Positions 44,949 through 52,911 of a DNA stretch of 64,000 nucleotides are shown here, in pieces. The position numbers were made by a program, and so were the translations under genes. Numbering within the stretch: the first letter of the stretch is position 1; the number at the start of each line of letters is the position of its first letter. Source of the DNA: Clostridia bacterium (GTDB lineage Bacteria > Bacillota > Clostridia > Oscillospirales > Acutalibacteraceae); NCBI GenBank assembly GCA_017475765.1, contig JAFVEY010000027.1, positions 73,911 to 137,910 on the forward strand, given 5' to 3'. The notes under the pieces are model-generated. The model saw only the letters and a list, made by a program, of their open reading frames with translations, was not told where the DNA came from and ran no database searches.

Positions 44949-46853
44949 ATGGCGCTGATAACGGTAAGCAATTTATCTGTGGAGTTCGGAGAGCTTCTGC
45001 TTTTTGATAATATGAATTTTGAAATACAGAAGGGCGACAGGATAGGTCTGATCGGTGTGAACGGGTGCGGAAAGACGACTTTGTTCAAACTGCTGACAGG
45101 AGAATATTCCCCTTCAGGCGGCGATATCATCATCAATAAAAATATTACTGTCGGCTATATGGAGCAGCACGTCTGCCGGAACCTTGAGCGTTCCGCCTAT
45201 GAGGAAGTACTGAGCGTTTTTTCTGATTTGCTTGAAATGGAGAAGGAACTGGAAGGACTTAATGCGCTGATAGGCTCAGTAAGCTCCGAGCTTGAGGATA
45301 TGGTCGAAAGGCAGTCGTATCTTCATGATGAATTTACAAGAAGAGGAGGTCTGACCTGCCGTTCAAGGGCAAGATCGGCGCTTCTGGGATTGGGCTTTGA
45401 CGATGAAAAAATGCAGCTTCCGATCAGATCTCTCAGCGGCGGACAAAGAGCGAAGCTGCAGCTGGCAAAGCTGCTTCTTTCTGATGCAGAGCTGCTGCTT
45501 CTGGACGAGCCTACCAATCATCTGGATACGGCGGCGGTTGAATGGCTTGAAAATTATCTGACAGATTCCAAATGCTCATTTATGGTTATATCACATGACA
45601 GGTATTTTCTTGATAAAACGACAAACAGGACGTTTGAGCTTGAAAACCGTAAAATGACGAGATATAACGGTAATTATACGGCGTATCTTCCTCAGAAGCA
45701 GGAACATGAGCTTTCCATGCAGAGAGCCTACGACAATACTATAAAAGAGATCGAACGGCTGGAAGGAATCGTTGAGCAGCAGCGCAGATGGAACAGGGAA
45801 AAGAATATCCGTACTGCGGAAAGCAAACTGAAAGTGATCGAAAGGCTGGAGAAAACTCTGGAGAAGCCCGACAGCGCACCGTCATCCATAAAATTTGATT
45901 TGTCGGTAAAGGCTCAGAGCGGTGATGACGTTCTGGAACTGGACGGTGTTTCGCTGAGGTTTGGTGCTGAGCCGTTGTTTGAAAATGTTTCGATGGAAAT
46001 ACATAGAGGCGAACGAATCTTTATTTTAGGACCTAACGGCTGCGGAAAGACCTCTCTGCTTAAGACAATCCTCGGAAAATATCGTGCTTCATCGGGAAAA
46101 ATACGCTTTGGGGTAGGTGTGAAAACCGGTTATTACGATCAGATACAGACAGGTATGGACAGCGAAAAAACAGTATTTGAAGAGATCTCCGACTGTTTTC
46201 CGGCAATGACCAATACGGAAATAAGAAGTACGCTTGCAAGATTTCTTTTCAAAAACGATGATGTGTTCAAGCCTCTGTCGGCACTCAGCGGAGGAGAAAG
46301 AGCAAGAGTTCTTCTGACAGAGCTTATGCTGGCAGGCTCCAATTTTCTTCTTCTTGATGAGCCTACCAATCATCTTGACATCAATTCGTGTGCAGCATTG
46401 CAGGAAGCTCTCGGATCTTATGAGGGAACGCTGCTGATTGTTTCCCATGACCGTTATCTGATCAATGCGCTTGCAGATAAGATATTCTATCTTACTCCTA
46501 ACGGCATACAGGTCTATGAAGGCAGCTATGAGGATTTTCTCAAAAGGGCGGAGCCGTTTAAAACGAATGAAGAAAAAACGAAAACGCAGAAGGGCGAAAA
46601 ACAAACGGAATATAAAAATAAGCGTGAACAGGACGCTCAGCGCAGAAGAGACCGTGCCAGACTGAACCGTCTGGAGGGAGAAATATCAGAAAAAGAGGAC
46701 AATCTTGCCGGTCTGAACGAACAGCTGACCGACCCCGATATTGCAGCGGATTATGAAAAGCTGATGGAACTGACTTCCGCAATAGAAGCTGCGGAAAAGG
46801 AGCTTGAAGCGCTTTATGCGGAGTGGGAGGAAATTTCCGAGAGACTCGGATAA
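44949..46853 (+). CDS. ABC-F family ATPase
   Basis: A 634-residue protein of two fused ATPase domains without membrane segments: GVNGCGKTT, LSGGQRAKLQLAKLL, LLDEPTNHLD and GPNGCGKTS, LSGGERARVLLTELM, LLDEPTNHLD, with an inter-domain linker and a Lys/Glu-rich C-terminal coiled coil (about 540-634) as in Uup-like members. ABC-F proteins act on the ribosome: translation regulation, rescue or antibiotic protection. The C-terminal coiled coil points to a housekeeping rather than resistance type, but not firmly. ATG 44949 is the start; GTG 44940 is less likely. Confidence 0.93.
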   Translation: MALITVSNLSVEFGELLLFDNMNFEIQKGDRIGLIGVNGCGKTTLFKLLTGEYSPSGGDIIINKNITVGYMEQHVCRNLERSAYEEVLSVFSDLLEMEKELEGLNALIGSVSSELEDMVERQSYLHDEFTRRGGLTCRSRARSALLGLGFDDEKMQLPIRSLSGGQRAKLQLAKLLLSDAELLLLDEPTNHLDTAAVEWLENYLTDSKCSFMVISHDRYFLDKTTNRTFELENRKMTRYNGNYTAYLPQKQEHELSMQRAYDNTIKEIERLEGIVEQQRRWNREKNIRTAESKLKVIERLEKTLEKPDSAPSSIKFDLSVKAQSGDDVLELDGVSLRFGAEPLFENVSMEIHRGERIFILGPNGCGKTSLLKTILGKYRASSGKIRFGVGVKTGYYDQIQTGMDSEKTVFEEISDCFPAMTNTEIRSTLARFLFKNDDVFKPLSALSGGERARVLLTELMLAGSNFLLLDEPTNHLDINSCAALQEALGSYEGTLLIVSHDRYLINALADKIFYLTPNGIQVYEGSYEDFLKRAEPFKTNEEKTKTQKGEKQTEYKNKREQDAQRRRDRARLNRLEGEISEKEDNLAGLNEQLTDPDIAADYEKLMELTSAIEAAEKELEALYAEWEEISERLG

Positions 46854-46856
46854 AAC

Positions 46857-46886
46857 AAAAAAGGCAGGAATAAAACCTGCCTTTCG
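46857..46886. terminator. bidirectional terminator after the ABC-F gene
   Basis: AAAGGCAGG pairs with CCTGCCTTT between converging genes, with A and T runs on the flanks. Confidence 0.85.
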
Positions 46887-46905
46887 GATGTATTTTATTA
46901 AAAAA

Positions 46906-47169
46906 TCAGCGTTCCGGCTGAAGTGCTGTTGTTTTTTGATAAATAAAGGGCTTAAGATCTTCAAAAAAGCTTTGGGGTATATCATCGGACAGCACCTGAA
47001 GCTCTATGGGGTGTGAAATATCAAGGCTGAGTATTCCGATGAGTGAATGGGCGTCCATAGTATAAATATCGGACACAAGATAGATTTCGTGCTTAGGATA
47101 CATTGATACCATATCTACGAAAGTTTTTACAGTGTTCAGATTCTGAAAATAAACCTCTGTTTTAAACAT
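46906..47169 (-). CDS. HPr-like protein without catalytic histidine
   Basis: An 87-residue protein whose middle, MDAHSLIGILSLDISHPIEL, matches the HPr regulatory region (NAKSIMGxLSL); Ser42 aligns with regulatory Ser46. The N-terminal GLHARPAA motif with phospho-His15 is absent (NLNTVKTFVDM instead). It therefore cannot carry phosphate for the PTS in the normal way, but might act as a Crh-like regulator through the serine. GGAGG precedes the ATG. Single gene. Confidence 0.7.
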   Translation of the reverse strand: MFKTEVYFQNLNTVKTFVDMVSMYPKHEIYLVSDIYTMDAHSLIGILSLDISHPIELQVLSDDIPQSFFEDLKPFIYQKTTALQPER

Positions 47170-47475
47170 AACAAAACCTCCATTTCATTTTTGCTGTCAA
47201 TAAGGGCATTTCCGTCATGCCGTAAGAGCGTTTGATTTCATGGAGACAAAACTGTGTTTAAAATCCTCCGCCGGTATGACTTTGATTTTGTCAGCACCTT
47301 AATTTTAACAGTTATTGATGTTCGGGTCAACAAAAAAACACAAAATTTTTTATACAAAAGAGCGAATTTGAAGTATTTTGTTTGTTTGAATGATAATTTT
47401 TAATGCAATAAAAACTTTTTGGCAATAATATCTTTGAATATTGACAAACAAGAATAATAAAAAAGGATGAGAAAT
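47170..47475. other. 306-base intergenic region before mtaB
   Basis: AT-rich, with divergent genes on both sides, so promoters for both must lie here. I could not pick a convincing -35/-10 pair. No RNA or repeat was recognised. Confidence 0.4.
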
Positions 47476-48774
47476 ATGAAGGTAAGGATATTTACACTTG
47501 GCTGCAAGGTGAATCAGTTTGAATCTCAGGCGATGCTCCGGCAATTGGAGGAGCGTGGATATGAACCTGTCGGCGAGAGTGATGCCTCTGCCGATATTAC
47601 GATACTGAATTCCTGTGCTGTGACGGCGGCAAGCGAACAGAAAGCTGTCAAGCTCATACACCGTATCAGGAGAGAAGCGCCCGAAACAGTCATTGTTCTT
47701 ACCGGATGTATGGCTCAGACCCAGCCGGAATGTGGGGGAAGGCTTTCCGAGGTCGATATCATTCTGGGAAACAAGCGCCGTTCTGATATCATACCGATAC
47801 TTGACCGTTATTTTTCCGATAACAAAAAAATAATCTCTGTGGAAGAATACCGCAGGAAGGACGAATACGAGGATCTTGTCGTTGATGATTTTTCTGAACG
47901 GACAAGGGCATTTCTTAAAATTGAGGATGGCTGCAACCGTTTTTGTTCATACTGCATTATACCTTATGCGAGGGGAAGGGTGCGTTCTTCTTCGCTTGAA
48001 TATATCACAAAGGAAGTCAGGGGCTTTTATCATAACGGTTATAAGGAAGTCGTTCTTGTCGGGATCAATCTTTCGTCATACGGAAGTGATAACGGACTCG
48101 GATTTTCAGATGCCGTAAGCGCTGCCTGTGAGGCAGCTGATGTGCGGATAAGGCTCGGATCGCTTGAACCCGAATCAATGGATATTGAAACGTTGAAAAT
48201 CATATCCAAATATGATAATTTCTGTCCGCAATTTCATCTTTCTCTGCAAAGCGGCTGTGATGAAACCCTGAAAAGAATGAACAGGCATTATACCTGTGCC
48301 GATTACGAAAAAATAGTGGGGGATATCAGGAGTGTTTTTGAGAATGCGTCTATTACGACCGATATTATGGTGGGATTTGCGGGAGAAACCGAAGAGGAAT
48401 TCCGCCGCTCCGCTGCATTTGTAGAGAAAATCGGCTTTGCGAAGGTACATATTTTCCCGTATTCAAGACGTCCGGGAACGGCGGCAGACAGAGCGCCGGA
48501 TCAGATCTCTGCTGATATCAAAAAGCAAAGAGCCGCACGGATGGCGGAAGCCGCAAAGCGTACCCGTGAGACATTTCTGAAATCTCAGATCGGCAGAACC
48601 GAAAAGCTGCTTGTTGAAACAAGGAATAAAGATGGAAGGTATGAAGGCTATACTCCGAATTATACCCCTGTTTTTATTGACGCAGATGACAGTATTGTGG
48701 GGAAAATAGTGGATGTCCGTATTACTGATATATATGGTGACGGCTGTTTTGGAGAGCTTATGGACAGTAAATGA
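47476..48774 (+). CDS. mtaB: tRNA t6A37 methylthiotransferase MtaB
   Basis: A 432-residue methylthiotransferase: N-terminal domain with FTLGCKVNQFESQ and further cysteines for one 4Fe-4S cluster, radical-SAM motif GCNRFCSYCIIPYARG for the second, and a C-terminal TRAM domain. GCKVNQ is typical of MtaB, which makes ms2t6A37 in ANN-decoding tRNAs. ATG 47476 is chosen over 47467 because AAAAGGA is 9 bases away. The first copy of the dispersed repeat begins right after the stop codon. Confidence 0.93.
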   Translation: MKVRIFTLGCKVNQFESQAMLRQLEERGYEPVGESDASADITILNSCAVTAASEQKAVKLIHRIRREAPETVIVLTGCMAQTQPECGGRLSEVDIILGNKRRSDIIPILDRYFSDNKKIISVEEYRRKDEYEDLVVDDFSERTRAFLKIEDGCNRFCSYCIIPYARGRVRSSSLEYITKEVRGFYHNGYKEVVLVGINLSSYGSDNGLGFSDAVSAACEAADVRIRLGSLEPESMDIETLKIISKYDNFCPQFHLSLQSGCDETLKRMNRHYTCADYEKIVGDIRSVFENASITTDIMVGFAGETEEEFRRSAAFVEKIGFAKVHIFPYSRRPGTAADRAPDQISADIKKQRAARMAEAAKRTRETFLKSQIGRTEKLLVETRNKDGRYEGYTPNYTPVFIDADDSIVGKIVDVRITDIYGDGCFGELMDSK

Positions 48775-48956
48775 CACCTCACCACAATTTACAACAAATA
48801 TCGACAATATACTTTTTATTGATATTGATATTGTATCATTATTTTTTTATGAGGTTTGTTGCATTATGTCTTGATATTATCAGCGGAAGCATTACTAAAG
48901 ATGTCTTGTCCTCAAATGAAAAGCAGATCCAACAACAAAGCTGTTGAATCCGCTTA
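48775..48956 (+). repeat. dispersed repeat, copy 1
   Basis: First of three copies (others 50056-50212 and 50867-51003). The order is: an AT-rich inverted repeat (ACAATAT..ATATTGT), a T run, a highly conserved 60-base core from ATGAGGTTTGTTGC to AAAGATGTCTT, then in copies 1 and 2 a hairpin AAAGCAGATYCAA..GAATCCGCTT. It may also terminate mtaB. The core reads as a short peptide but has no ribosome site. Confidence 0.85.
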
Positions 48957-48963
48957 TAAATTC

Positions 48964-49686
48964 TTAGATAAAATTAATAACAATTCCTATAATTCCTACC
49001 AGCACACCTACAATTCCGAAAATAAACGAAGCTACTGTCAGTCGGTCTTTTAACGTAGCTTTCTTTACTAAAAAATTGATAGCATCATATTTACGTTTGA
49101 TTAAATCAACACATTCACTATAGATTTGGTAAGCATCCTCATACAGTGCAAAAAGATCATCATCGCAAATAGAACGGCAGTACATCTCAAATTCATCATC
49201 TGTTACTTTTAATTCTAAATCTTCGTCTATCACCACGTTATATGTATCAATCTTTTTCGCTGTATTGATTCTATCTTGTGCCATTTGAGTTTTTTTGTCA
49301 AGTTCTTTTATAAACTCACCTTGATCGACATAGGTTAGATCAATATACTTATGTTTTTCCCAAAATGCTTTAATTGTTTTTGTGTGAGACAAACACGCAT
49401 ATTTATAACAATCAAGCATAGCTCTTTTGATGTGTCTTTCTGCAGCGGTTATTTGAGCATCTATATCCACCTTAGTAGGGAAAGTATAACAACGTGATAT
49501 ATGAGTAAATGTTGCACGTATTTCATTAGTTATTTCTACAGGATACTGATTATCAATGGTTTCAAGCGTGGTAATAAATGAAGATATATCCGTTAAATAC
49601 TTCTTGTGGATATTAGTAATCCGTTGTTGCTGTTCAGTTGAAAAGCCTATAACATCATCACCGATAATCGGCATATTTACTTCCAT
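48964..49686 (-). CDS. unknown protein with C-terminal membrane anchor
   Basis: A 240-residue, charged, mostly helical protein with one C-terminal membrane segment (about 216-239, VASFIFGIVGVLVGIIGIVI). I recognise no family. The tail anchor would leave the helical domain in the cytoplasm. It overlaps the upstream 85-residue gene by 10 bases, so the two form a coupled pair, enclosed between repeat copies 1 and 2. Low GC and isolation suggest acquired DNA. Confidence 0.7.
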   Translation of the reverse strand: MEVNMPIIGDDVIGFSTEQQQRITNIHKKYLTDISSFITTLETIDNQYPVEITNEIRATFTHISRCYTFPTKVDIDAQITAAERHIKRAMLDCYKYACLSHTKTIKAFWEKHKYIDLTYVDQGEFIKELDKKTQMAQDRINTAKKIDTYNVVIDEDLELKVTDDEFEMYCRSICDDDLFALYEDAYQIYSECVDLIKRKYDAINFLVKKATLKDRLTVASFIFGIVGVLVGIIGIVINFI

Positions 49687-49934
49687 GCTCTATTCCAATT
49701 CCATTTTATACCAGACAACTCCTTATCAACTTCCTCCATAGTGGCTATTTCTCGACGGGCTATTAAGGGATTGCCCCTGCCAAGTTTTCTAAAATCCCTC
49801 AATTTTGAAAAGATGAGTTTTTTCCCTGTCTTTTTTTCTATTACTTTTCGTTCGGCATAAGGACTCAGGGATAACATTTCAGTAAAAGAAAAACCCGAGT
49901 CAATTTCCATACGCCTGATTGTATTTTTATTCAT
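49677..49934 (-). CDS. small basic protein paired with the anchored protein
   Basis: An 85-residue basic protein (MNKNTIRRMEIDSGFSF at the start; KLRDFRKLGRGNPLIARRE mid-way). No domain recognised; the SGFSFTEMLSLSPY part could be a small helix-turn-helix. AGGAAC precedes the ATG. The overlap with the next gene and the repeat flanks suggest a two-component module such as a toxin-antitoxin or defence pair, which is inference only. Confidence 0.6.
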   Translation of the reverse strand: MNKNTIRRMEIDSGFSFTEMLSLSPYAERKVIEKKTGKKLIFSKLRDFRKLGRGNPLIARREIATMEEVDKELSGIKWNWNRAWK

Positions 49935-50055
49935 CTTAAAGTTCCTTTCCGTGCCATTGTGTTGTTATATTATATGCTTTAACATCACAGCTTATCCACC
50001 ATTGTAGCACTTATTATTGTAAAATTCAATACTGTTTTTATAAAAAGAAAAAGTG

Positions 50056-50212
50056 TATATCGACAACATACTTTTTATTGATATTGATATTGCATCATTA
50101 TTTTTTTATGAGGTTTGTTGCATTATGTCTTGATATTATCAGCGGAAGCATTACTAAAGATGTCTTTATCATCAAATAAAAAGCAGATTCAAGATTATTA
50201 TGAATCCGCTTA
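50056..50212 (+). repeat. dispersed repeat, copy 2
   Basis: Shares with copy 1 the AT-rich inverted repeat, T run, 60-base core and the terminal hairpin (AAGCAGATTCA..TGAATCCGCTT). It ends directly before the -35 box of the toxin gene. Confidence 0.85.
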
Positions 50213-50213
50213 A

Positions 50214-50245
50214 TTGACAAATAATGTAAAATATGATAATATAAT
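50214..50245 (+). promoter_or_regulatory. toxin mRNA promoter
   Basis: TTGACA (50214-50219) with -10 candidates TAATAT (50237-50242, spacer 17) or TATAAT (50240-50245). Either puts the start at about 50250, right at the 5' arm of the long inverted repeat. Confidence 0.65.
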
Positions 50246-50302
50246 AACGGTGCTGCACACCACGGCAGGCGGTTGCTCCCTGTAAAAAGGGAGGTGATAA
50301 CT

Positions 50303-50392
50303 ATGGTTACATACAGCGAGCTTTTTGAGTTTGCGATATTGATAGTCTATGTTGTCACTCTTTGCTATCAAATCTTCAAAGATAAGAAGTAA
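50303..50392 (+). CDS. 29-residue holin-like type I toxin
   Basis: A 29-residue frame, MVTYSELFEFAILIVYVVTL then a short charged tail ending KDKK, with an exceptionally strong ribosome site (AGGGAGGTGAT). One membrane helix and a lysine-rich end fit the small 'putative holin-like toxin' peptides of Firmicutes. The mRNA ends pair over 23 bp: 50252-50262 and 50270-50281 with 50485-50495 and 50471-50482, as in toxins kept silent by 5'-3' folding. The antisense RNA is described separately. Confidence 0.75.
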   Translation: MVTYSELFEFAILIVYVVTLCYQIFKDKK

Positions 50393-50419
50393 AGCGTTTC
50401 TTTTCGGCATATACCCATA

Positions 50420-50504
50420 ACAAAGAAACACCGCCCTACCCCAATAGTCCGGTGTTTCTTACATCACTAAAGGGAGCAACCGCTTGGTGTGCAGCCCATT
50501 CTTT
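50420..50504 (-). ncRNA. antisense antitoxin RNA of the type I pair
   Basis: Predicted from a near-consensus minus-strand promoter (TTGACT 50533-50538, 16 bases, TATAAT 50511-50516) giving a start near 50504. The RNA would cover the 3' arm of the toxin mRNA and end at the hairpin AAGAAACACCG/CGGTGTTTCTT (50423-50460). The 3' end is approximate. It would pair with the toxin mRNA 3' region, the usual antitoxin geometry. Confidence 0.65.
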
Positions 50505-50510
50505 AACTAT

Positions 50511-50538
50511 ATTATAGCACATTTAAGTAAAAAGTCAA
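50511..50538 (-). promoter_or_regulatory. antitoxin RNA promoter
   Basis: Minus-strand TTGACT, 16 bases, TATAAT. Confidence 0.75.
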
Positions 50539-50585
50539 GAAAAATACATCTAAATTAACCGTTCACTGTGTTCATTATACATACA

Positions 50586-50804
50586 TTATTCCTCAATGCG
50601 ATAGGGTTCGGTAAAATCACCGTTTTCATCTAAAATACCTGTTTCCTGCCACCTTTTAAGAATAGCGGAGGTATCTACTTCTTCTCCCTGTTGCTGACGT
50701 TTCAGCATATCCTGCAATTCAAGAATACGCATTTTCTGAAAATCCGATACTCTGCGGATAACAACATTATCATTTTCAATAATTTTAGCAATCGTTGTCG
50801 GCAT
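50586..50804 (-). CDS. 72-residue unknown protein
   Basis: Starts MPTTIAKIIENDNVVIRRVS at ATG 50804 with AGGAGG 8 bases upstream; ends NGDFTEPYRIEE. Mostly helical and charged, with no recognised domain. The segment DFQKMRILELQDMLKRQQQ could be an oligomerisation helix. It lies between repeat copies 2 and 3, beside the toxin-antitoxin unit, transcribed leftwards. Confidence 0.65.
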   Translation of the reverse strand: MPTTIAKIIENDNVVIRRVSDFQKMRILELQDMLKRQQQGEEVDTSAILKRWQETGILDENGDFTEPYRIEE

Positions 50805-50866
50805 ATTAAAAACCTCCTGTCCTGTTTGGTCTGACTGTATTTTGTTTCCTTGTTTCAATTATAACA

Positions 50867-51003
50867 CACCTCACCAAAATTTACAACAAATATCGACAAT
50901 ATACTTTTTATTGATATTGATTATTGTATCATTATTTTTTTATGAGGTTTGTTGCATTATGTCTTGATGTTGTCAGCGCAAGCATTACTAAAGATGTCTT
51001 ATC
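50867..51003 (+). repeat. dispersed repeat, copy 3
   Basis: Shares the CACCTCACCAMAATTTACAA start with copy 1, then the inverted repeat, T run and core; it differs in the core at a few bases (GATGTTGTCAGCGC) and lacks the end hairpin. The next 160 bases to 51166 are AT-rich, with a possible but orphan plus-strand promoter near 51025-51055. Confidence 0.85.
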
Positions 51004-51166
51004 GATCAAGATTTTTATATAAATACATTGACAAATCGATTTATATACATTATTATATATAGAGATTTGTTGAAATGTACCAATTTTACATCGGGAGTAC
51101 TTTTATAGGTGTTCAAGATGTTAGGTCACAGTCGTGGGTAAAAATAAATGTACTTCGAAATACTTA

Positions 51167-52552
51167 TTATGTTATATCTAAACAGCATATATAACCATCT
51201 CCAGATGGTACACATACTGCATAAACCTCTGTTGCGCTTGGATTCATTAAGGATTCCCAGTGAGCAGGTGATAATTCGGTTGCATCTATCCAAAGTTGTG
51301 GGTTATAGTTACCACATGACATGTTTACATTTGCTGTATCAGCACCATAATTATTACCATGATTAAGAGAATGTGATGTTATACAATACTCAAGTGCATC
51401 TCTAATAGAAACACTACCATTATCTATATAAGTTACTGCATCAAAACTACCACTTGTAAAACTTTCTGGAAATGCTTTTTTTATTGACTCCTGTTTCTTT
51501 TCAGGTAAGCTGTAGAACCAATCTCTTGTTTCCTGAACAATAGAGGCATTGTCACTTCCAGACCATTGGACTGGTGATAAACCCAAATACTCTCTACGTT
51601 TGTTGATACACTCTGTTAAGTCTGGCACTTCGTACATTGTGTAGCCACCAGTAGACTTTACATTCCTATGTGCAGATTTATCAAATGTCATTGACGGATA
51701 TATATCATACACATCTGGTCCTTCCATTACCCCAAAATAACCGTGGAATACATAATGTAATCTTTCATCATCATACTTATTCAAATCGACTGTTGAACTT
51801 TGCTGTGAGGATTGTTGCTGCGAAGTCTGTCCACCATTATTGTTTCCACCATTGTTGCCACTCGATGACTGTTGTTGCGAAGTCTGCGACTGTGAAGCTG
51901 CTTTAACTGTAACCTTACAGCTTGCCGTATAACTGCCGTCTTTGGTTTTTACGGTAATTGTAGCCGAGCCGGCACCGAGGGCTTTGACATTTCCGTTTCC
52001 ATCAACGCTGATAACGGAGCTGTCTGACCACGACCACTCAAAGTTTTTGTTTGTGGCATTAGACGGGCTGATTGTTGCCGACAATACAACGGTATCGCCC
52101 TCGGTCAAAGTTAAAGAAGATTTACTTAAAGAAATTCCGGTCACCTTAACTGTTGACGGTGTTTGGCTTACTGCCGCTTTACTGCTTTCAGACTTGCTTG
52201 TTTCCGCAGAACTTTCAGCTTTGCTTGATTCCTGCTTGCTTTCGGTTTTGCTGACTTCGGATTTCTCCGTTTTACTTTCCTCGTCCTCGGACGAGGCTTT
52301 TTTGCTTTCTTCGGAACTTTCGGTTTTACTCTCTGCCGAGCTTTCCGTATCGGAGCTTTCGTCACTTGTTGTTTCGCTGACAAGGCTTGATTCTGCACTC
52401 TCTTCTGCGGAAGATTCTGTTTCCGACAAAGACACAACACTTGCCTGTGTCGGTTCTGCCTGTTCCGACTGACTGCACGATACGAGCGTTATCGCCGTTC
52501 CGACAGCCACAATAATAAGAGCTGCAAGGATAATAATTGTTTTCTTTTTCAT
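51167..52552 (-). CDS. surface lipoprotein: Ser-rich linker, Big_2 domain, CAP-like domain
   Basis: A 461-residue protein. Signal peptide with lipobox LVSC (Cys26), a Ser/Glu-rich spacer (about 30-130), a bacterial Ig-like (Big_2) domain (VKVTGISLSKSSLTLTEGDT to TASCKVTVKA), a Gln/Ser/Gly/Asn linker, and a C-terminal domain of about 200 residues with RREYLGLSPVQWSGSDNASI and HSLNHGNNYGADTANVNMSC that looks like a divergent CAP/SCP fold. The CAP part is encoded by visibly more AT-rich DNA than the N-terminal half, so the gene may be a fusion. Cell-surface location is likely; function unknown. Confidence 0.75.
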   Translation of the reverse strand: MKKKTIIILAALIIVAVGTAITLVSCSQSEQAEPTQASVVSLSETESSAEESAESSLVSETTSDESSDTESSAESKTESSEESKKASSEDEESKTEKSEVSKTESKQESSKAESSAETSKSESSKAAVSQTPSTVKVTGISLSKSSLTLTEGDTVVLSATISPSNATNKNFEWSWSDSSVISVDGNGNVKALGAGSATITVKTKDGSYTASCKVTVKAASQSQTSQQQSSSGNNGGNNNGGQTSQQQSSQQSSTVDLNKYDDERLHYVFHGYFGVMEGPDVYDIYPSMTFDKSAHRNVKSTGGYTMYEVPDLTECINKRREYLGLSPVQWSGSDNASIVQETRDWFYSLPEKKQESIKKAFPESFTSGSFDAVTYIDNGSVSIRDALEYCITSHSLNHGNNYGADTANVNMSCGNYNPQLWIDATELSPAHWESLMNPSATEVYAVCVPSGDGYICCLDIT

Positions 52553-52911
52553 AGATAAACATTCCTTTCTTTTGGAATTTTTAAAGTATGGCTATTCTGA
52601 CAATAATGATTGAAAACAGCATAATTATAGCGCAATATCACATAAAAATCAACAGTTTTCGACGAGTTTATTATGTGAAATTACTATACACATATCCGAG
52701 ATGCTTTTGTATGGGTAGCGTTACTGACGTTGCCTATGTCAGCCGTCCGTCTATGAAAAAATGAACAGACCCCCGACAAAGTCTCACACACTCTGTCAGG
52801 GGTCGTTTTGTGCAGCTGTGTCTCCCAGCCTTATGATTTGATTATAGCACCGAAAGACGTGAAAATAAAGTATTTACAAATATAAACAAATCATGCAGAA
52901 ATGGTATATTA
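52553..52911. other. 359-base gap holding the vanZ-operon terminator
   Basis: Contains the terminator entry at 52768-52804 and the upstream region of the lipoprotein gene; no coding frame. Confidence 0.5.
52764..52806 (-). terminator. terminator of the pyrK-to-vanZ operon
   Basis: GACCCCCGACA (52768-52778) pairs with TGTCAGGGGTC (52794-52804); on the minus strand a T-rich tail follows. Confidence 0.82.

Noticed and set aside
48849..48947. 32-residue peptide frame (MRFVALCLDIISGSITKDV) in the dispersed repeat
   Set aside because: The start is preceded by a T run and no ribosome site, lengths differ between copies, and changes in copy 3 alter residues, so coding is not supported.
48775..51003. 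CRISPR array
   Set aside because: The repeats are 130-180 bp, only three copies, with gene-sized gaps; they are not CRISPR repeats, and no cas genes occur.
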